From NCBI GenBank assembly GCA_902769525.1, contig CACXPG010000007.1, forward strand, positions 103,910-167,909: a stretch of 64,000 nucleotides of DNA, read 5' to 3'. Source of the stretch: an uncultured Bacteroidia bacterium (lineage in GTDB: Bacteria > Bacteroidota > Bacteroidia > Bacteroidales > UBA932). The notes under the pieces were generated by a model, which saw only the letters and a program-made list of their open reading frames with translations, made no database searches and had not been told where the DNA came from. The position numbers were made by a program, and so were the translations under genes. Shown here piece by piece: positions 36,887 to 45,439 of the stretch. Position 1 is the first letter of the stretch, and each line of letters begins with the position of its first letter.

Positions 36887-36900
36887 GCCGCTGAGATGTG

Positions 36901-37593
36901 TTATCTCAACTGGAAGATGATAGGGAAGGTGTACTTAACCTTTGCAGGTTTACCTCTCTGCTTACCAGGGCTCCATTTTGGAGACTTCTGGATAACCCTT
37001 ACAGCTTCCTTGTCCAAAGATGAGTCAACGCCTCTGAGAACCTTCACGTCCTTTACGCTACCGTCCTTGTCAATGGTGAACTGTACGGTAACACGGCCGG
37101 AGATTCCGTTCTCCTTTGCGATTTCAGGGTATTCGATATTGTCGTAAACCCATTTTGTAAACGCGTTAGCGTCTTTACCCTGGAATGTAGGCTTTTCCTC
37201 GATGATGGCGAAAGGAATTTCTTCCTCTACCTCTACTTCTTCCTCTACAGGTTTTGCCTCTACGTAAGGCTTGATCTCGATCTTCTGGTCGGAGTCATCT
37301 GTACTGATGAAGTCGGTCTCTACCTTAACGTCGTTTTCAACGATCTGGAGTTCCTCGGTCATAACCGGCTCTTTGATCTGCTCTGGAGGTGGTGGAGGAG
37401 TCTCCTGGGTGATAGGAGCCTGCTCGTCCTCGATTGCTACTGACGGACCGGTTACAAGGGTTGCGGTCTCTTTGTCGTGAGTGGTCCACTCGAAGAGGAA
37501 CAGCACGAGTCCGAGGGCTGCAATCAGTCCGATCTCACGGAACAAGGTCTTCTTGTTCTCGAGGTTGGCTTTTGGGGATTTCTTGATTTCCAT
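36901..37593 (-). CDS. tonB: Energy transducer TonB
   Basis: The 230-residue protein has a cytoplasmic basic start, one membrane helix (EIGLIAALGLVLFLFEWT, about residues 20-37), a periplasmic Pro/Glu-rich spacer (TQETPPPPPEQIKEP and an acidic VEEEVEVEEEIPF stretch), and the C-terminal TonB domain with the motif YPEIAKENGISGRVTVQFTI and KSPKWSPGKQRGKPAKVKYTFPI. It passes proton-motive energy to outer-membrane SusC/TonB-dependent receptors. It lies 13 bp after mdh and probably shares its transcript; no ExbB/ExbD genes are near. Confidence 0.92.
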   Translation of the reverse strand: MEIKKSPKANLENKKTLFREIGLIAALGLVLFLFEWTTHDKETATLVTGPSVAIEDEQAPITQETPPPPPEQIKEPVMTEELQIVENDVKVETDFISTDDSDQKIEIKPYVEAKPVEEEVEVEEEIPFAIIEEKPTFQGKDANAFTKWVYDNIEYPEIAKENGISGRVTVQFTIDKDGSVKDVKVLRGVDSSLDKEAVRVIQKSPKWSPGKQRGKPAKVKYTFPIIFQLR

Positions 37594-37606
37594 ATTGCTT
37601 GTTTTA

Positions 37607-38548
37607 TTAGATTATATTCTGCTCTTTGAGAACGTTTGCGGTGTTTCGGGTGGCGTCTGCACTGGCCTTGAAGAGAGCCTTTTCCTCATCGTTGAGTTCA
37701 AGTTCAACGATCTTTTCCCATCCGCCCTTTCCTACGATAGCAGGAACGCCGATGCAGAGGTCTTTCTCTCCGTATTCGCCTTCCAGATAGCAGCAGCAAG
37801 GGATCATCTTCCTCTCGTTCATCACGATGGACTTTGCCATTGTGGCTGCGCTCATTCCAGGAGCGTACCATGCGCTGGTTCCCAGAAGCTTGGTAAGGGT
37901 TGCTCCGCCTACCATAGTGTCTGCTACGACCTTGTCGCAAACTTCCTTGCTCAGAAGCTTGGTTACAGGAATTCCCTTGTAGGTTGCAAAACGGATAAGA
38001 GGAATCATGGTCTTGTCTCCGTGTCCGCCGATAACCATACAGTCGATATCGCTTACAGGAACGTTCAGAGCCTGTGCAAGATAGTAGGTGAAACGGCTTG
38101 AGTCCAGCTGTCCGCCCATTCCTACAACCTGATGCTTAGGAAGGTTGTTCTTCTTCAGAGTGAGGTAAGTCATAGGGTCCATAGGGTTTGCGATAACCAT
38201 GATCACAGCCTTAGGGGAGAACTTGAGAACGTTTTCGGTAACGCTTGAAACGATCTTTGAATTGACTCCGATAAGCTCCTCTCTGGTCATGCCAGGCTTT
38301 CTAGGAATACCTGAAGTGATGATTACAACGTCTGAATCAGCGGTTTTTGAATAATCGTTGGTTACTCCTGTTATTTTAGTGTTTGTTCCGTACTGCTTTG
38401 CGGCCTGCATCATATCCATAGCCTTTCCCTCGGAGATTCCTTCTTTGATATCCAGGAGCACAATCTCTGAGCAGAAATTCAGGTGAAGCATTGCCTCTAC
38501 GCATGAAGCGCCAACATTACCGGCGCCAATGACAGATACTTTAGCCAT
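37607..38548 (-). CDS. mdh: Malate dehydrogenase
   Basis: The 313-residue enzyme interconverts malate and oxaloacetate with NAD(H). The N-terminus MAKVSVIGAGNVGASCVEAML has the GxGxxG dinucleotide site, VIITSGIPRKPGMTREELIGVN includes the mobile loop substrate Arg residues, VIANPMDPMTYL and GMGGQLDSSRFTYYLA follow, and the catalytic His is in VIGGHGDKTMIPL. This is the LDH-like MDH type of Bacteroidota. With frdAB 3 kb away it belongs to the reductive branch from oxaloacetate to succinate. Confidence 0.95.
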   Translation of the reverse strand: MAKVSVIGAGNVGASCVEAMLHLNFCSEIVLLDIKEGISEGKAMDMMQAAKQYGTNTKITGVTNDYSKTADSDVVIITSGIPRKPGMTREELIGVNSKIVSSVTENVLKFSPKAVIMVIANPMDPMTYLTLKKNNLPKHQVVGMGGQLDSSRFTYYLAQALNVPVSDIDCMVIGGHGDKTMIPLIRFATYKGIPVTKLLSKEVCDKVVADTMVGGATLTKLLGTSAWYAPGMSAATMAKSIVMNERKMIPCCCYLEGEYGEKDLCIGVPAIVGKGGWEKIVELELNDEEKALFKASADATRNTANVLKEQNII

Positions 38549-38566
38549 AAACTCTTTTTTTTTAGA

Positions 38567-38574
38567 TAAATTTG
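38567..38574 (+). promoter_or_regulatory. -7 promoter box TAAATTTG for ybeY-mnmG
   Basis: An exact TAnnTTTG match, leaving a leader of about 45 bases before ybeY. It lies 5 bases from the opposing mdh box. Confidence 0.55.
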
Positions 38575-38579
38575 TGGCA

Positions 38580-38587
38580 CAAAGTTA
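38580..38587 (-). promoter_or_regulatory. -7 promoter box TAACTTTG for mdh-tonB
   Basis: An exact TAnnTTTG match, 31 bases upstream of the mdh ATG and facing the ybeY box. Confidence 0.55.
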
Positions 38588-38624
38588 AAAAATAAGTCAA
38601 CCAGTCATTATCAATAAAATATCA

Positions 38625-39092
38625 ATGTTGCGTTTTACAGACCAGGACGTCAAAAGCCGGCTCAAAGGCAAGGCCGTCATTCGCCAGTGGATATATAAAG
38701 TGTTGAAAGACAGGGGTTATGCGGCAGGAGAGATAAACATTGTCTTCTGCTCTGACGAGTATTTGCTAAACATCAACAAAACATCTCTGGGGCACGATTA
38801 CTATACAGACATCATCACCTTCGACTATTGCGAGGGTAATCTGGTGAGCGGCGACCTGTTCATCAGCCTGGATACGGTTCTGGCAAATTCAACAACGTAC
38901 AGGCAAATGTTCACCCCTGAGTTCAAGTGCGAGCTTCTGAGGGTAATCATCCACGGCATACTTCATCTTTCTGGCGAGGATGATATCACAGCCTATCAGC
39001 AAAAGAAAATGCGCCGTGCCGAGAACATTTGCCTGAAAACGCTTCTCAGCGATTTTGACCAGGAGAAAATATCTGTCAACTACAAGGCATGA
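38625..39092 (+). CDS. ybeY: Endoribonuclease YbeY
   Basis: The 155-residue protein matures 16S rRNA and supports ribosome quality control. The family metal site is [11 protein letters not shown]; the first two His of the H-x3-H-x5-H motif are present, and the third position is Asp. In my memory Asp at this place is common in Bacteroidota, so it may still bind zinc. [18 protein letters not shown] and [14 protein letters not shown] match the rest of the family. Its last 4 bp overlap the mnmG start (ATGA). Confidence 0.9.
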   Translation: MLRFTDQDVKSRLKGKAVIRQWIYKVLKDRGYAAGEINIVFCSDEYLLNINKTSLGHDYYTDIITFDYCEGNLVSGDLFISLDTVLANSTTYRQMFTPEFKCELLRVIIHGILHLSGEDDITAYQQKKMRRAENICLKTLLSDFDQEKISVNYKA

Positions 39093-41092
39093 CAAGAAAG
39101 TACGATGTTATAGTGATTGGCGGCGGCCACGCCGGGTGTGAAGCGGCTCTTTCTTCAGCGAAGATGGGCTGCAGTACGCTGCTTGTCACTATGGATATGA
39201 ACAAGATAGCCCAGATGTCCTGCAATCCTGCGGTGGGAGGAATTGCTAAAGGTCAGATTGTCAGAGAAATAGATGCTCTTGGCGGAGGAATGGGTCTCGT
39301 GACAGACGCTTCGACAGTACAGTTCAGGATGCTTAACGAGTCAAAAGGGCCTGCCGTATGGAGTCCACGTGCCCAGTGCGACCGTCAGTACTTTATACTT
39401 AACTGGCGCTACGTCCTTGAACACACACCAAACCTTCATATCTGGCAAGACACAGTTACCGATCTAGTGATTGACACCTACAAGAGAAGCATCAAAGGTT
39501 ATAGCTATGTTGTCAAGGGCGTCAAGACTTCTATGGGTGCAGAGTTCTCTGCTTCCAAGGTAATCCTTACGGCCGGCACATTCCTTAACGGCCGTCTTTT
39601 CATCGGACAGAATTCGGCGGAAGGCGGAAGAATCGGCGAACCTCCGGCTTTGTCTCTTACAGAAAAGCTGGCTCAGTACGGCATTGTCAGCGGCCGGATG
39701 AAAACAGGTACGCCGCCGAGAATAGACATCAAGTCTATCGATACCAGTCGTCTGGAGGTACAGCCTGGCAGCGATAACCCCGCGAGATTCTCGTTTTTGA
39801 ACGTTCCTTCGTCTGTACAGACAAATATTGAGCAGAAATGCTGTTATCTTGTGCACACCAACCCGAAGGTTCACGCGGAGCTAAAAAAGGGTTTCAAGGA
39901 CTCTCCGCTTTTTTCCGGGAAAATTTCTGGAATAGGCCCTAGATATTGCCCTAGCATTGAAGACAAGCTTCGCACTTTTTCAGACAAGGACCAGCATCTG
40001 CTTTTCCTGGAGCCGGAGGGATGGAACACCAACGAGTATTATCTCCAGGGATTCTCCTCTTCTCTGCCGATGGATGTTCAGATAAAAGCCCTTCATAAAA
40101 TAGAAGGTCTGGAAGACTGCGAGATTTTCCGCCCTGCATACGCGGTGGAATACGACTATTTCCCACCTACCCAGCTTTGGCACAGCTTGGAGTCCAGGCA
40201 GGTTTCAGGCCTTTATTTCGCAGGACAGGTAAATGGCACAACCGGTTACGAAGAAGCCGCGGCACAGGGCCTGATGGCCGGCATTAACGCCTCTCTGGCC
40301 ATTCAGAAAAAAGAACCGCTAGTTCTCCGCCGCAACCAGTCCTATATAGGCGTTTTAATCGACGATCTGATTACAAAGGGTGTTGACGAGCCTTACAGGA
40401 TGTTCACTTCCAGGGCAGAGTACAGAATCCTTCTTAGGCAGGACAATGCGGATTTCAGGCTTACCCCAATCGGATATGAGATCGGCTTGGCTTCTGAAGA
40501 AAGGATGGCCCTTGTCAGAGACAAATATTCAGCGATAAACAAAATCGTTTCTATACTTGACGAGGATACTGTTTCTGCACGTTCTTTTAATTCAGTCTCC
40601 AGATCAGAGCATATTTCCGAAGGAAAGAAAGCATCTTCTCTTCTAATGCGTCCAGATGTGTTTATGAACGATATTTTGGGCATTGTTCCTCGTGGAACAC
40701 TCATTAAGGAAACACTGGACAATCTGGAATCAGCGCATCCGGAGACTGCTTCGGCAGATGGTCTGGAGCTTCCTTTCCGCCCTTCTGGCTTCTCTTTCCA
40801 GAAAAAAGAGACCTTCAGGAATTCTCTCTCAGACCAGGTTTTGACGGATGCGGAAACAGCCGTTAAATACCGCGGATATGTACAAAGAGAGCAGCTCGCT
40901 GCAGACAGAATGGCCCGTCTGGAGGAGTTGAAGATTCCTCAAGGCTTTGATTTTATGAAAGTTACCTCCATTTCAATGGAGGGTCGCCTCAAGCTGATGA
41001 AGTACAGGCCGCAGACAATAGCCCAGGCTTCAAGGATCTCTGGAGTTTCTCCCGCAGATATCTCCGTTCTTTTGGTCTATTTTGGCCGTTAA
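39089..41092 (+). CDS. mnmG: tRNA uridine-5-carboxymethylaminomethyl modification enzyme MnmG (GidA)
   Basis: The 667-residue FAD protein acts with MnmE to modify U34 of certain tRNAs. The FAD site is [19 protein letters not shown], followed by [24 protein letters not shown] and [10 protein letters not shown], with [10 protein letters not shown] and [18 protein letters not shown] (by position) and the C-terminal [25 protein letters not shown]. It is longer than E. coli MnmG (629) by about 40 residues, with extra sequence around residue 500-580, where a parS-like 16-mer is encoded (40684-40699, peptide VPRGT). It is translationally coupled to ybeY. Confidence 0.96.
   Translation: MTRKYDVIVIGGGHAGCEAALSSAKMGCSTLLVTMDMNKIAQMSCNPAVGGIAKGQIVREIDALGGGMGLVTDASTVQFRMLNESKGPAVWSPRAQCDRQYFILNWRYVLEHTPNLHIWQDTVTDLVIDTYKRSIKGYSYVVKGVKTSMGAEFSASKVILTAGTFLNGRLFIGQNSAEGGRIGEPPALSLTEKLAQYGIVSGRMKTGTPPRIDIKSIDTSRLEVQPGSDNPARFSFLNVPSSVQTNIEQKCCYLVHTNPKVHAELKKGFKDSPLFSGKISGIGPRYCPSIEDKLRTFSDKDQHLLFLEPEGWNTNEYYLQGFSSSLPMDVQIKALHKIEGLEDCEIFRPAYAVEYDYFPPTQLWHSLESRQVSGLYFAGQVNGTTGYEEAAAQGLMAGINASLAIQKKEPLVLRRNQSYIGVLIDDLITKGVDEPYRMFTSRAEYRILLRQDNADFRLTPIGYEIGLASEERMALVRDKYSAINKIVSILDEDTVSARSFNSVSRSEHISEGKKASSLLMRPDVFMNDILGIVPRGTLIKETLDNLESAHPETASADGLELPFRPSGFSFQKKETFRNSLSDQVLTDAETAVKYRGYVQREQLAADRMARLEELKIPQGFDFMKVTSISMEGRLKLMKYRPQTIAQASRISGVSPADISVLLVYFGR
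40684..40699. other. parS-like 16-mer within mnmG
   Basis: TGTTCCTCGTGGAACA differs by two bases from the Bacillus subtilis-type parS site TGTTCCACGTGAAACA and has matching outer arms TGTTCC and GGAACA. A second copy lies at 41295-41310; 17 bases around the two are identical. Confidence 0.5.
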
Positions 41093-41386
41093 AAATGCTA
41101 AAGTTCTGCTTTTATCAACAAATATAAATTATTAAATTACACGTTATTGTTATTAATCATATAAAGTATTGCTTTATACATAAAACAGCATCAAAATCAG
41201 CTCTTTTTTGGGCACCTCAAAAATGCTTTTATTTTAAGTGATACTTTATGTAAAATAATATAACAATCTGTGATATTGTAAATTAAGTATAAATTGTTCC
41301 TCGTGGAACGGTGAAAAAAGCGGCTTTCAAAAACACCCCTATTTTAGGCGTTCTCCCTTAAAACCAGGAGTGAGCCCGTCTGAAAC
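41093..41386. other. AT-rich gap downstream of mnmG
   Basis: No gene is seen in this 294-bp stretch. About the first 200 bases are strikingly AT-rich compared with the window. It holds TTATCAACA (41112-41120, one base from the DnaA box TTATCCACA), TTATACATA (41174-41182), imperfect inverted copies of ATAAAGTAT, and a parS-like site at 41295-41310. It could be part of an origin-proximal partition region, or only an AT-rich spacer. Confidence 0.4.
41295..41310. other. parS-like 16-mer in the mnmG downstream gap
   Basis: TGTTCCTCGTGGAACG matches the copy inside mnmG at 15 of 16 bases. Being outside any gene, it is free of coding constraint, which makes chance conservation of the pair less likely. 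Confidence 0.5.
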
Positions 41387-41415
41387 AAAAATAGCCCGAT
41401 TTTCGGGCTATTTTT
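41387..41415. terminator. Bidirectional terminator between mnmG and the aldolase gene
   Basis: AAAAATAGCCCGA and TCGGGCTATTTTT form a near-perfect hairpin with A- and T-runs on its two sides. It lies 18 bp after the aldolase stop on the minus strand and also closes the mnmG side. Confidence 0.9.
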
Positions 41416-41432
41416 ACGTTTTCGGCCTCTGT

Positions 41433-42491
41433 TTAGGCTAAAATCTCCTCCAGATCGGCGACAAAACTGTCTATATCCTGTTTTGTTGTCCTGAAAGAAC
41501 ACATCAGACGAACCTCCTTGATGTTTTCTCTCCAAACGTAGAAAATGTATTTTTCTTGCAGGGCCGCCATCTGCTCGTCTGTAAGTGGAGCAAGCGAGAT
41601 ATAGACTCCATTTGTGTCCACGTTTTGGGTAAAGTACACGCCTTTGGCCATCGCTGAGGATTCTCTGAGTTTTTTCTCCAGATATTTTGCCAGGGCGTTG
41701 GAATGAGATGCCATCTTCAGATACAGGTCGTCTTTCAGATAGGCCTCAAACTGTGCGGCGATAAAGCGGTTCTTGGAGTAAAGCTGGGTGGCCTGCTTGC
41801 GAATATAGGCGAGGTTTTCCGCCATTTCGCGGTTCTTTTCCAGGTTGAAAATCACCACAGCCTCCCCTATCAGAAGCCCGTTCTTGGTGCCGCCGAAACT
41901 TAGCACATCTACGCCGGTGTCTGCGATCATTTCCTTGATTGAAACGTTCATTGCCGCTGCTGCGTTGGATATTCTGGAGCCGTCCACGTGGATAAAGCCC
42001 CCTACCGAATGCATCAGGTCTGCAAGGGCTCTGATTTCATCTACCGTGTATAGGGTTTCAAATTCCGTCGGCTGGGAAATAGAAAGGATTGCCGGCTGGA
42101 CCTTGTGCTGGTCTCCGAACTTAAGGCATTCCTTGACGGTTTCCGGCTTTACCTTTCCGCCTTCCTGGTAAAGCGGGGTTATCCTGCAGGACGAGAATCT
42201 TTCTACCGCGCCGCATTCGTCTTCGATTATGTGGGCGCAGGACGGGGCAAGTATGGTGCTGAAAGGCTTCAGGAAAGATGCCAGGGAAACTACATTTGCA
42301 CCGGTTCCATTAAGCACAAAAAGGGCCTTGCAGTCATTACCCAGCAAGGCCTCGATTTGTCTTAGAACCCCTTCTGTGTATTCATCTTCTCCATAGCCGA
42401 AGCAATAGCCCTCGTTCACACGCTCTATTGCCTGAAGAATGGAAGGATGGATACCGGAGTGGTTGTCACTCCCGAAAGAGCATTTTTTCAT
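41433..42491 (-). CDS. Low-specificity threonine aldolase-type PLP enzyme
   Basis: The start is set at the ATG at 42491 (MKKCSFGSDNHSGIHP, 352 residues). This fold-type I PLP enzyme carries DNHSGIHPSIL at the N-terminus, VHVDGSRISNA-like substrate region (IHVDGSRISNAAAAMN), and the PLP lysine in DVLSFGGTKNGLL. Family members split threonine or allo-threonine to glycine and acetaldehyde. It follows gcvH by 9 bp on the same strand, so glycine made here may feed the glycine cleavage system. Stereospecificity cannot be told. Confidence 0.88.
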   Translation of the reverse strand: MKKCSFGSDNHSGIHPSILQAIERVNEGYCFGYGEDEYTEGVLRQIEALLGNDCKALFVLNGTGANVVSLASFLKPFSTILAPSCAHIIEDECGAVERFSSCRITPLYQEGGKVKPETVKECLKFGDQHKVQPAILSISQPTEFETLYTVDEIRALADLMHSVGGFIHVDGSRISNAAAAMNVSIKEMIADTGVDVLSFGGTKNGLLIGEAVVIFNLEKNREMAENLAYIRKQATQLYSKNRFIAAQFEAYLKDDLYLKMASHSNALAKYLEKKLRESSAMAKGVYFTQNVDTNGVYISLAPLTDEQMAALQEKYIFYVWRENIKEVRLMCSFRTTKQDIDSFVADLEEILA

Positions 42492-42500
42492 CAAGCGAGA

Positions 42501-42878
42501 TTATTTGCAGATGCCCTCGTAAGCGGCGGCGTCAAGCAGAGCGTCAACCTCTGAAGGGTTGGTCATCTCGACTTTAATCAGCCAGCCGGCTCCGTAAGGA
42601 TCCTTGTTTACGCTTTCCGGAGCGCTTTCCAGGTCCGGGTTGATTTCAATAACCTTTCCGCTTACAGGCATCAGAGCGTCAGCCACGGTCTTTACGGCCT
42701 CGATGCTTCCGAACTGGTCTCCTGCTGCAAGAGTTTCACCCTCGCAGGTGATATCGAGGAAGACAATGTCTCCCAGCTCGCTCTGAGCGAAATCTGTAAT
42801 GCCTACAGTTGCAATGTTGCCCTCTACGCTAACCCACTCGTGGTCGTTAGAGTACTTGAGATTTGAAGGAATATTCAT
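42501..42878 (-). CDS. gcvH: Glycine cleavage system H protein
   Basis: The start is set at the ATG at 42878 ([16 protein letters not shown]); an in-frame TTG lies two codons upstream. The 125-residue protein carries the lipoyl-lysine in [16 protein letters not shown] (ESVKA/EAVKT motif) and shuttles the aminomethyl group between GcvP, GcvT and Lpd. The other gcv genes are not in the window. It is read with the aldolase gene from its own -7 box. Confidence 0.96.
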   Translation of the reverse strand: MNIPSNLKYSNDHEWVSVEGNIATVGITDFAQSELGDIVFLDITCEGETLAAGDQFGSIEAVKTVADALMPVSGKVIEINPDLESAPESVNKDPYGAGWLIKVEMTNPSEVDALLDAAAYEGICK

Positions 42879-42923
42879 ATTCAAAGATTTTTATGTGATT
42901 ATCAAATATTTGTTTGCAAAAGT

Positions 42924-42931
42924 CAAAAGTA
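42924..42931 (-). promoter_or_regulatory. -7 promoter box TACTTTTG for gcvH
   Basis: An exact TAnnTTTG match 45 bases upstream of the gcvH ATG and just after the menA stop. Confidence 0.5.
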
Positions 42932-42938
42932 TGAAATC

Positions 42939-43988
42939 TCAGCGACTATACCAAACAGACGATGTGTACAATATAATTGAAACAACAAACAATATGCTGT
43001 ATATCAAAATATTGCGAGCTGTTTCCCCTAAAACTTTATTGAGTTCTCTGCCGTGGTTGATTCTGACCATTTTTCTATGTGCGGAAAACAGAAATGGAAG
43101 AAACAGGAGCGGAATGACAAGACGGACAGGAGAAGACCCGTGAAACCAGAAATGTCCAGGCACCCATTTGCAAACTATCACTGTTCCGAATGTTGCAATA
43201 CAGCCGTTGGCCAAATAAAGCCATTCCGCTGTTTTTGTTCCATATCTTACAACTATGGTTTGTTTATTATTCTTCGCATCCAGCCCCCTATCGCGATAAT
43301 TGTTTATAATCAGCAGGTTGTTTACAACCAACCCCATTGCAAATCCGGCAAAGACCACGTTTGGCCAAATACTACGATATGGCTTGATTACAAATTTCAA
43401 ATAAAAGGTTTCCCAGTCTCCGCCGGTTTCAGACAGATTTGCATGCTGTATGGGCAAGAAACCGTAAGTAGAAACAAACCAGGTAAAAAACACGGGAATA
43501 ATTCCGAAGAACAGAACCACCATAACATCTCCCCATCCCCGATACGAAAACTTTGTTGTATAAAGGAACGCTCCGGCTATGCAAAAGATTCCCACGGCAA
43601 TCATCCACCAGCCTCCAAAATAAATCAGAGGCAGCCCTATAAGCAATGATATTATGGTTGTTATGAAAATTCCGGTCTTCATGGCCCCCGGGGTTATCCA
43701 GCCCATGGAGCAGGCCCTTTCGGGGCCAAGTCTTTCTTCCGAGTCAGCGCCTTTCTTCCAGTCAAAATAATCGTTGATGAAATTAGCGTCTATCTGCATT
43801 GCAAGAGCAAATACCAGACAAATGGCAGATGGAATAATCCAATATTTAGGGAAGTGGTCTCCGCTGATTCCAGCCAATGTAACCCAGGCCAAGGCGGCAC
43901 CGACAAGAACGGGGGCCGCGGCTCCGGCCAGTGTCTTTGGGCGGGCGGCTAATATCCAGGCTTTTAAAGAGTTGGTCTTTACCTGCAT
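42939..43988 (-). CDS. menA: 1,4-dihydroxy-2-naphthoate polyprenyltransferase
   Basis: The 349-residue UbiA-family membrane enzyme attaches a polyprenyl chain to dihydroxynaphthoate in menaquinone synthesis. It has about nine hydrophobic helices, the Asp-rich motif NDYFDWKKGADSEERLGPERA (with NDxxD), and the second Asp-rich motif NNYRDRGLDAKNNKQTIVVRYG. Menaquinol is the electron donor to FrdAB, so this fits the respiration suggested by frdAB. It starts 4 bp after ruvA and is likely co-transcribed. Confidence 0.93.
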   Translation of the reverse strand: MQVKTNSLKAWILAARPKTLAGAAAPVLVGAALAWVTLAGISGDHFPKYWIIPSAICLVFALAMQIDANFINDYFDWKKGADSEERLGPERACSMGWITPGAMKTGIFITTIISLLIGLPLIYFGGWWMIAVGIFCIAGAFLYTTKFSYRGWGDVMVVLFFGIIPVFFTWFVSTYGFLPIQHANLSETGGDWETFYLKFVIKPYRSIWPNVVFAGFAMGLVVNNLLIINNYRDRGLDAKNNKQTIVVRYGTKTAEWLYLANGCIATFGTVIVCKWVPGHFWFHGSSPVRLVIPLLFLPFLFSAHRKMVRINHGRELNKVLGETARNILIYSILFVVSIILYTSSVWYSR

Positions 43989-43992
43989 GGAG

Positions 43993-44580
43993 CTAGAGTC
44001 TCTTCAGGGCGAGTTTGATGATTTGCTCTACGGAAGCGGCCGGGTTCTGGCGGAGGATGTCCCCTATCACCTTTTCTGAATCCGGTTTCTTGAAGCCGAG
44101 CATTACGAGAGCTCCGAGGGCCTCCTCTCCAACAGGGCTCTTTGCTGCAGGGCCGAGAGGAAGGGTGGAGGTGTCTGAGCCCTTGGAGATCTTGTCTTTG
44201 AGTTCGATGATTACCTTCTGGGCGGTCTTCAGGCCTATTCCCTTGACGGCCTTTATCTTATTGACGTCATCTGTAGCAATGGCGGTCTTGAGCTCTTCTG
44301 TGCTCAGAGAAGAAAGAATCATCCTGGCCGTGTTCGGGCCAACCCCGTTGACGTTGATAAGAAGGGTAAACATATATCTTTCCTCCTTGCTTGCAAAGCC
44401 GTACCACATTGCAATGTCTTCTTTCACATAGTAGTAGATGTAGAGCTTGGCTTCCTTGAGGTTCTGGATATCAGTGAAGGTCTGGAGAGAAATCTCCAGT
44501 TTATAGCCAATTCCTCCGGCTTCCACGATTGCCTGAGTAGGGGTTGTTTCAACCAGCAGTCCTTTTATGTAATCGTACAT
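43993..44580 (-). CDS. ruvA: Holliday junction branch migration protein RuvA
   Basis: The 195-residue protein binds the four-way junction and loads RuvB. The N-terminal OB fold reads MYDYIKGLLVETTPTQAIVEAGGIGYKLEIS; the two helix-hairpin-helix motifs are LLINVNGVGPNTARMIL and IKAVKGIGLKTAQKVIIELKDK; the C-terminal RuvB-binding three-helix part begins near EEALGALVMLGFKKPDSEKVI. ruvB lies 18 kb away in the same window. It sits 25 bp after the SDR gene. Confidence 0.96.
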   Translation of the reverse strand: MYDYIKGLLVETTPTQAIVEAGGIGYKLEISLQTFTDIQNLKEAKLYIYYYVKEDIAMWYGFASKEERYMFTLLINVNGVGPNTARMILSSLSTEELKTAIATDDVNKIKAVKGIGLKTAQKVIIELKDKISKGSDTSTLPLGPAAKSPVGEEALGALVMLGFKKPDSEKVIGDILRQNPAASVEQIIKLALKRL

Positions 44581-44605
44581 ATATCGGTTCTTGAAGTAAG
44601 TTTGG

Positions 44606-45379
44606 TTAATCTGCTAAATCTTCGCGGAATATGACGCTTCCGCTGGCCTGGTGGGTTGCAAGGATAAGCACCTCTGCTATCTGCACGTGCTCCGGTGCGC
44701 TGGCTGCATAGAACGCCACGTCTGCGATATCCGCTCCGCTGAGAGGCTTGATGCCTTTATAAACCTTGTCTGCACGGGCGCTGTCACCGTGGAAGCGGGT
44801 GGTGGAGAAGTTGGTCTCGACCAGGCCCGGCTTGAGGTTGGTAACCCGGATAGGGGTGTGGGCCAGGTCTATGCGAAGGCCGTCGCTGAGGGCCTTTACA
44901 GCAGCCTTGGTGGCGCAATAGACATTGCCGTTGGCGTAGGCGGCGTCTCCGGCCACACTTCCGATATTGATGACGTGGCCTTTGTTTCTTCTGACCATTC
45001 CTGGAACAATGAGCCTGGTCATGTACAGAAGGCCCTTGATGTTGGTGTCTATCATTGTTTCCCAGTCGTCTATGTCTCCGTCGTATTCCGGCTCCAGCCC
45101 AAGAGCCAGTCCGGCGTTGTTCACCAGCACGTCTATGTCCGCCCAGTCTTCTGGAAGAGAGAGGATTGCCTTTTGGGCGGCTTGCTTGTCCCTGACATCG
45201 AAAATCAGGGGGTAGGTCTCGATGTTCGGGCAGAGTGAGAGGATTTCCTTTTCGGCGGCCGATACTTTTTCCTTGGTCCTTCCGGTGAGGATAATGTCGT
45301 ATCCTCCTTGCGCAAACCTTACGGCGCAGGCCTTTCCGATGCCGCTGGTTGCTCCGGTAATCAAAACTGTCTTGTTCAT
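44606..45379 (-). CDS. Short-chain dehydrogenase/reductase
   Basis: The start is set at 45379 (MNKTVLITGATSGIGKACAVRF), giving 257 residues; longer frames run into the sufS promoter region. Classical SDR motifs are present: TGATSGIGKA (cofactor), NNAGLALG, a catalytic Ser in INIGSVAGDAAY and the Tyr-Lys pair in GNVYCATKAAVKAL. It resembles the YdfG/serine 3-dehydrogenase subgroup that oxidises small hydroxy acids, but the substrate is not certain. A -7 box ends 6 bases before its ATG. It heads the ruvA-menA run. Confidence 0.88.
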   Translation of the reverse strand: MNKTVLITGATSGIGKACAVRFAQGGYDIILTGRTKEKVSAAEKEILSLCPNIETYPLIFDVRDKQAAQKAILSLPEDWADIDVLVNNAGLALGLEPEYDGDIDDWETMIDTNIKGLLYMTRLIVPGMVRRNKGHVINIGSVAGDAAYANGNVYCATKAAVKALSDGLRIDLAHTPIRVTNLKPGLVETNFSTTRFHGDSARADKVYKGIKPLSGADIADVAFYAASAPEHVQIAEVLILATHQASGSVIFREDLAD

Positions 45380-45385
45380 ACAAAG

Positions 45386-45393
45386 CAAATTTA
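45386..45393 (-). promoter_or_regulatory. -7 promoter box TAAATTTG for the SDR-ruvA-menA run
   Basis: An exact TAnnTTTG match ending 6 bases before the SDR ATG, again predicting a leaderless message. Confidence 0.55.
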
Positions 45394-45406
45394 GAAAAAT
45401 TCGTTG

Positions 45407-45414
45407 TATTTTTG
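45407..45414 (+). promoter_or_regulatory. -7 promoter box TATTTTTG for sufS
   Basis: An exact TAnnTTTG match, 25 bases before the sufS ATG at 45440. It lies 13 bases from the opposing SDR box. Confidence 0.6.
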
Positions 45415-45439
45415 CATTTTGCACAACAGAGCAGAATTT

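Noticed and set aside
45136..45145. TGTCCGCCCA in the SDR gene, resembling the repeat
   Set aside because: It encodes the ordinary SDR residues of the WADIDVL strand and lacks the AAM end of the unit.
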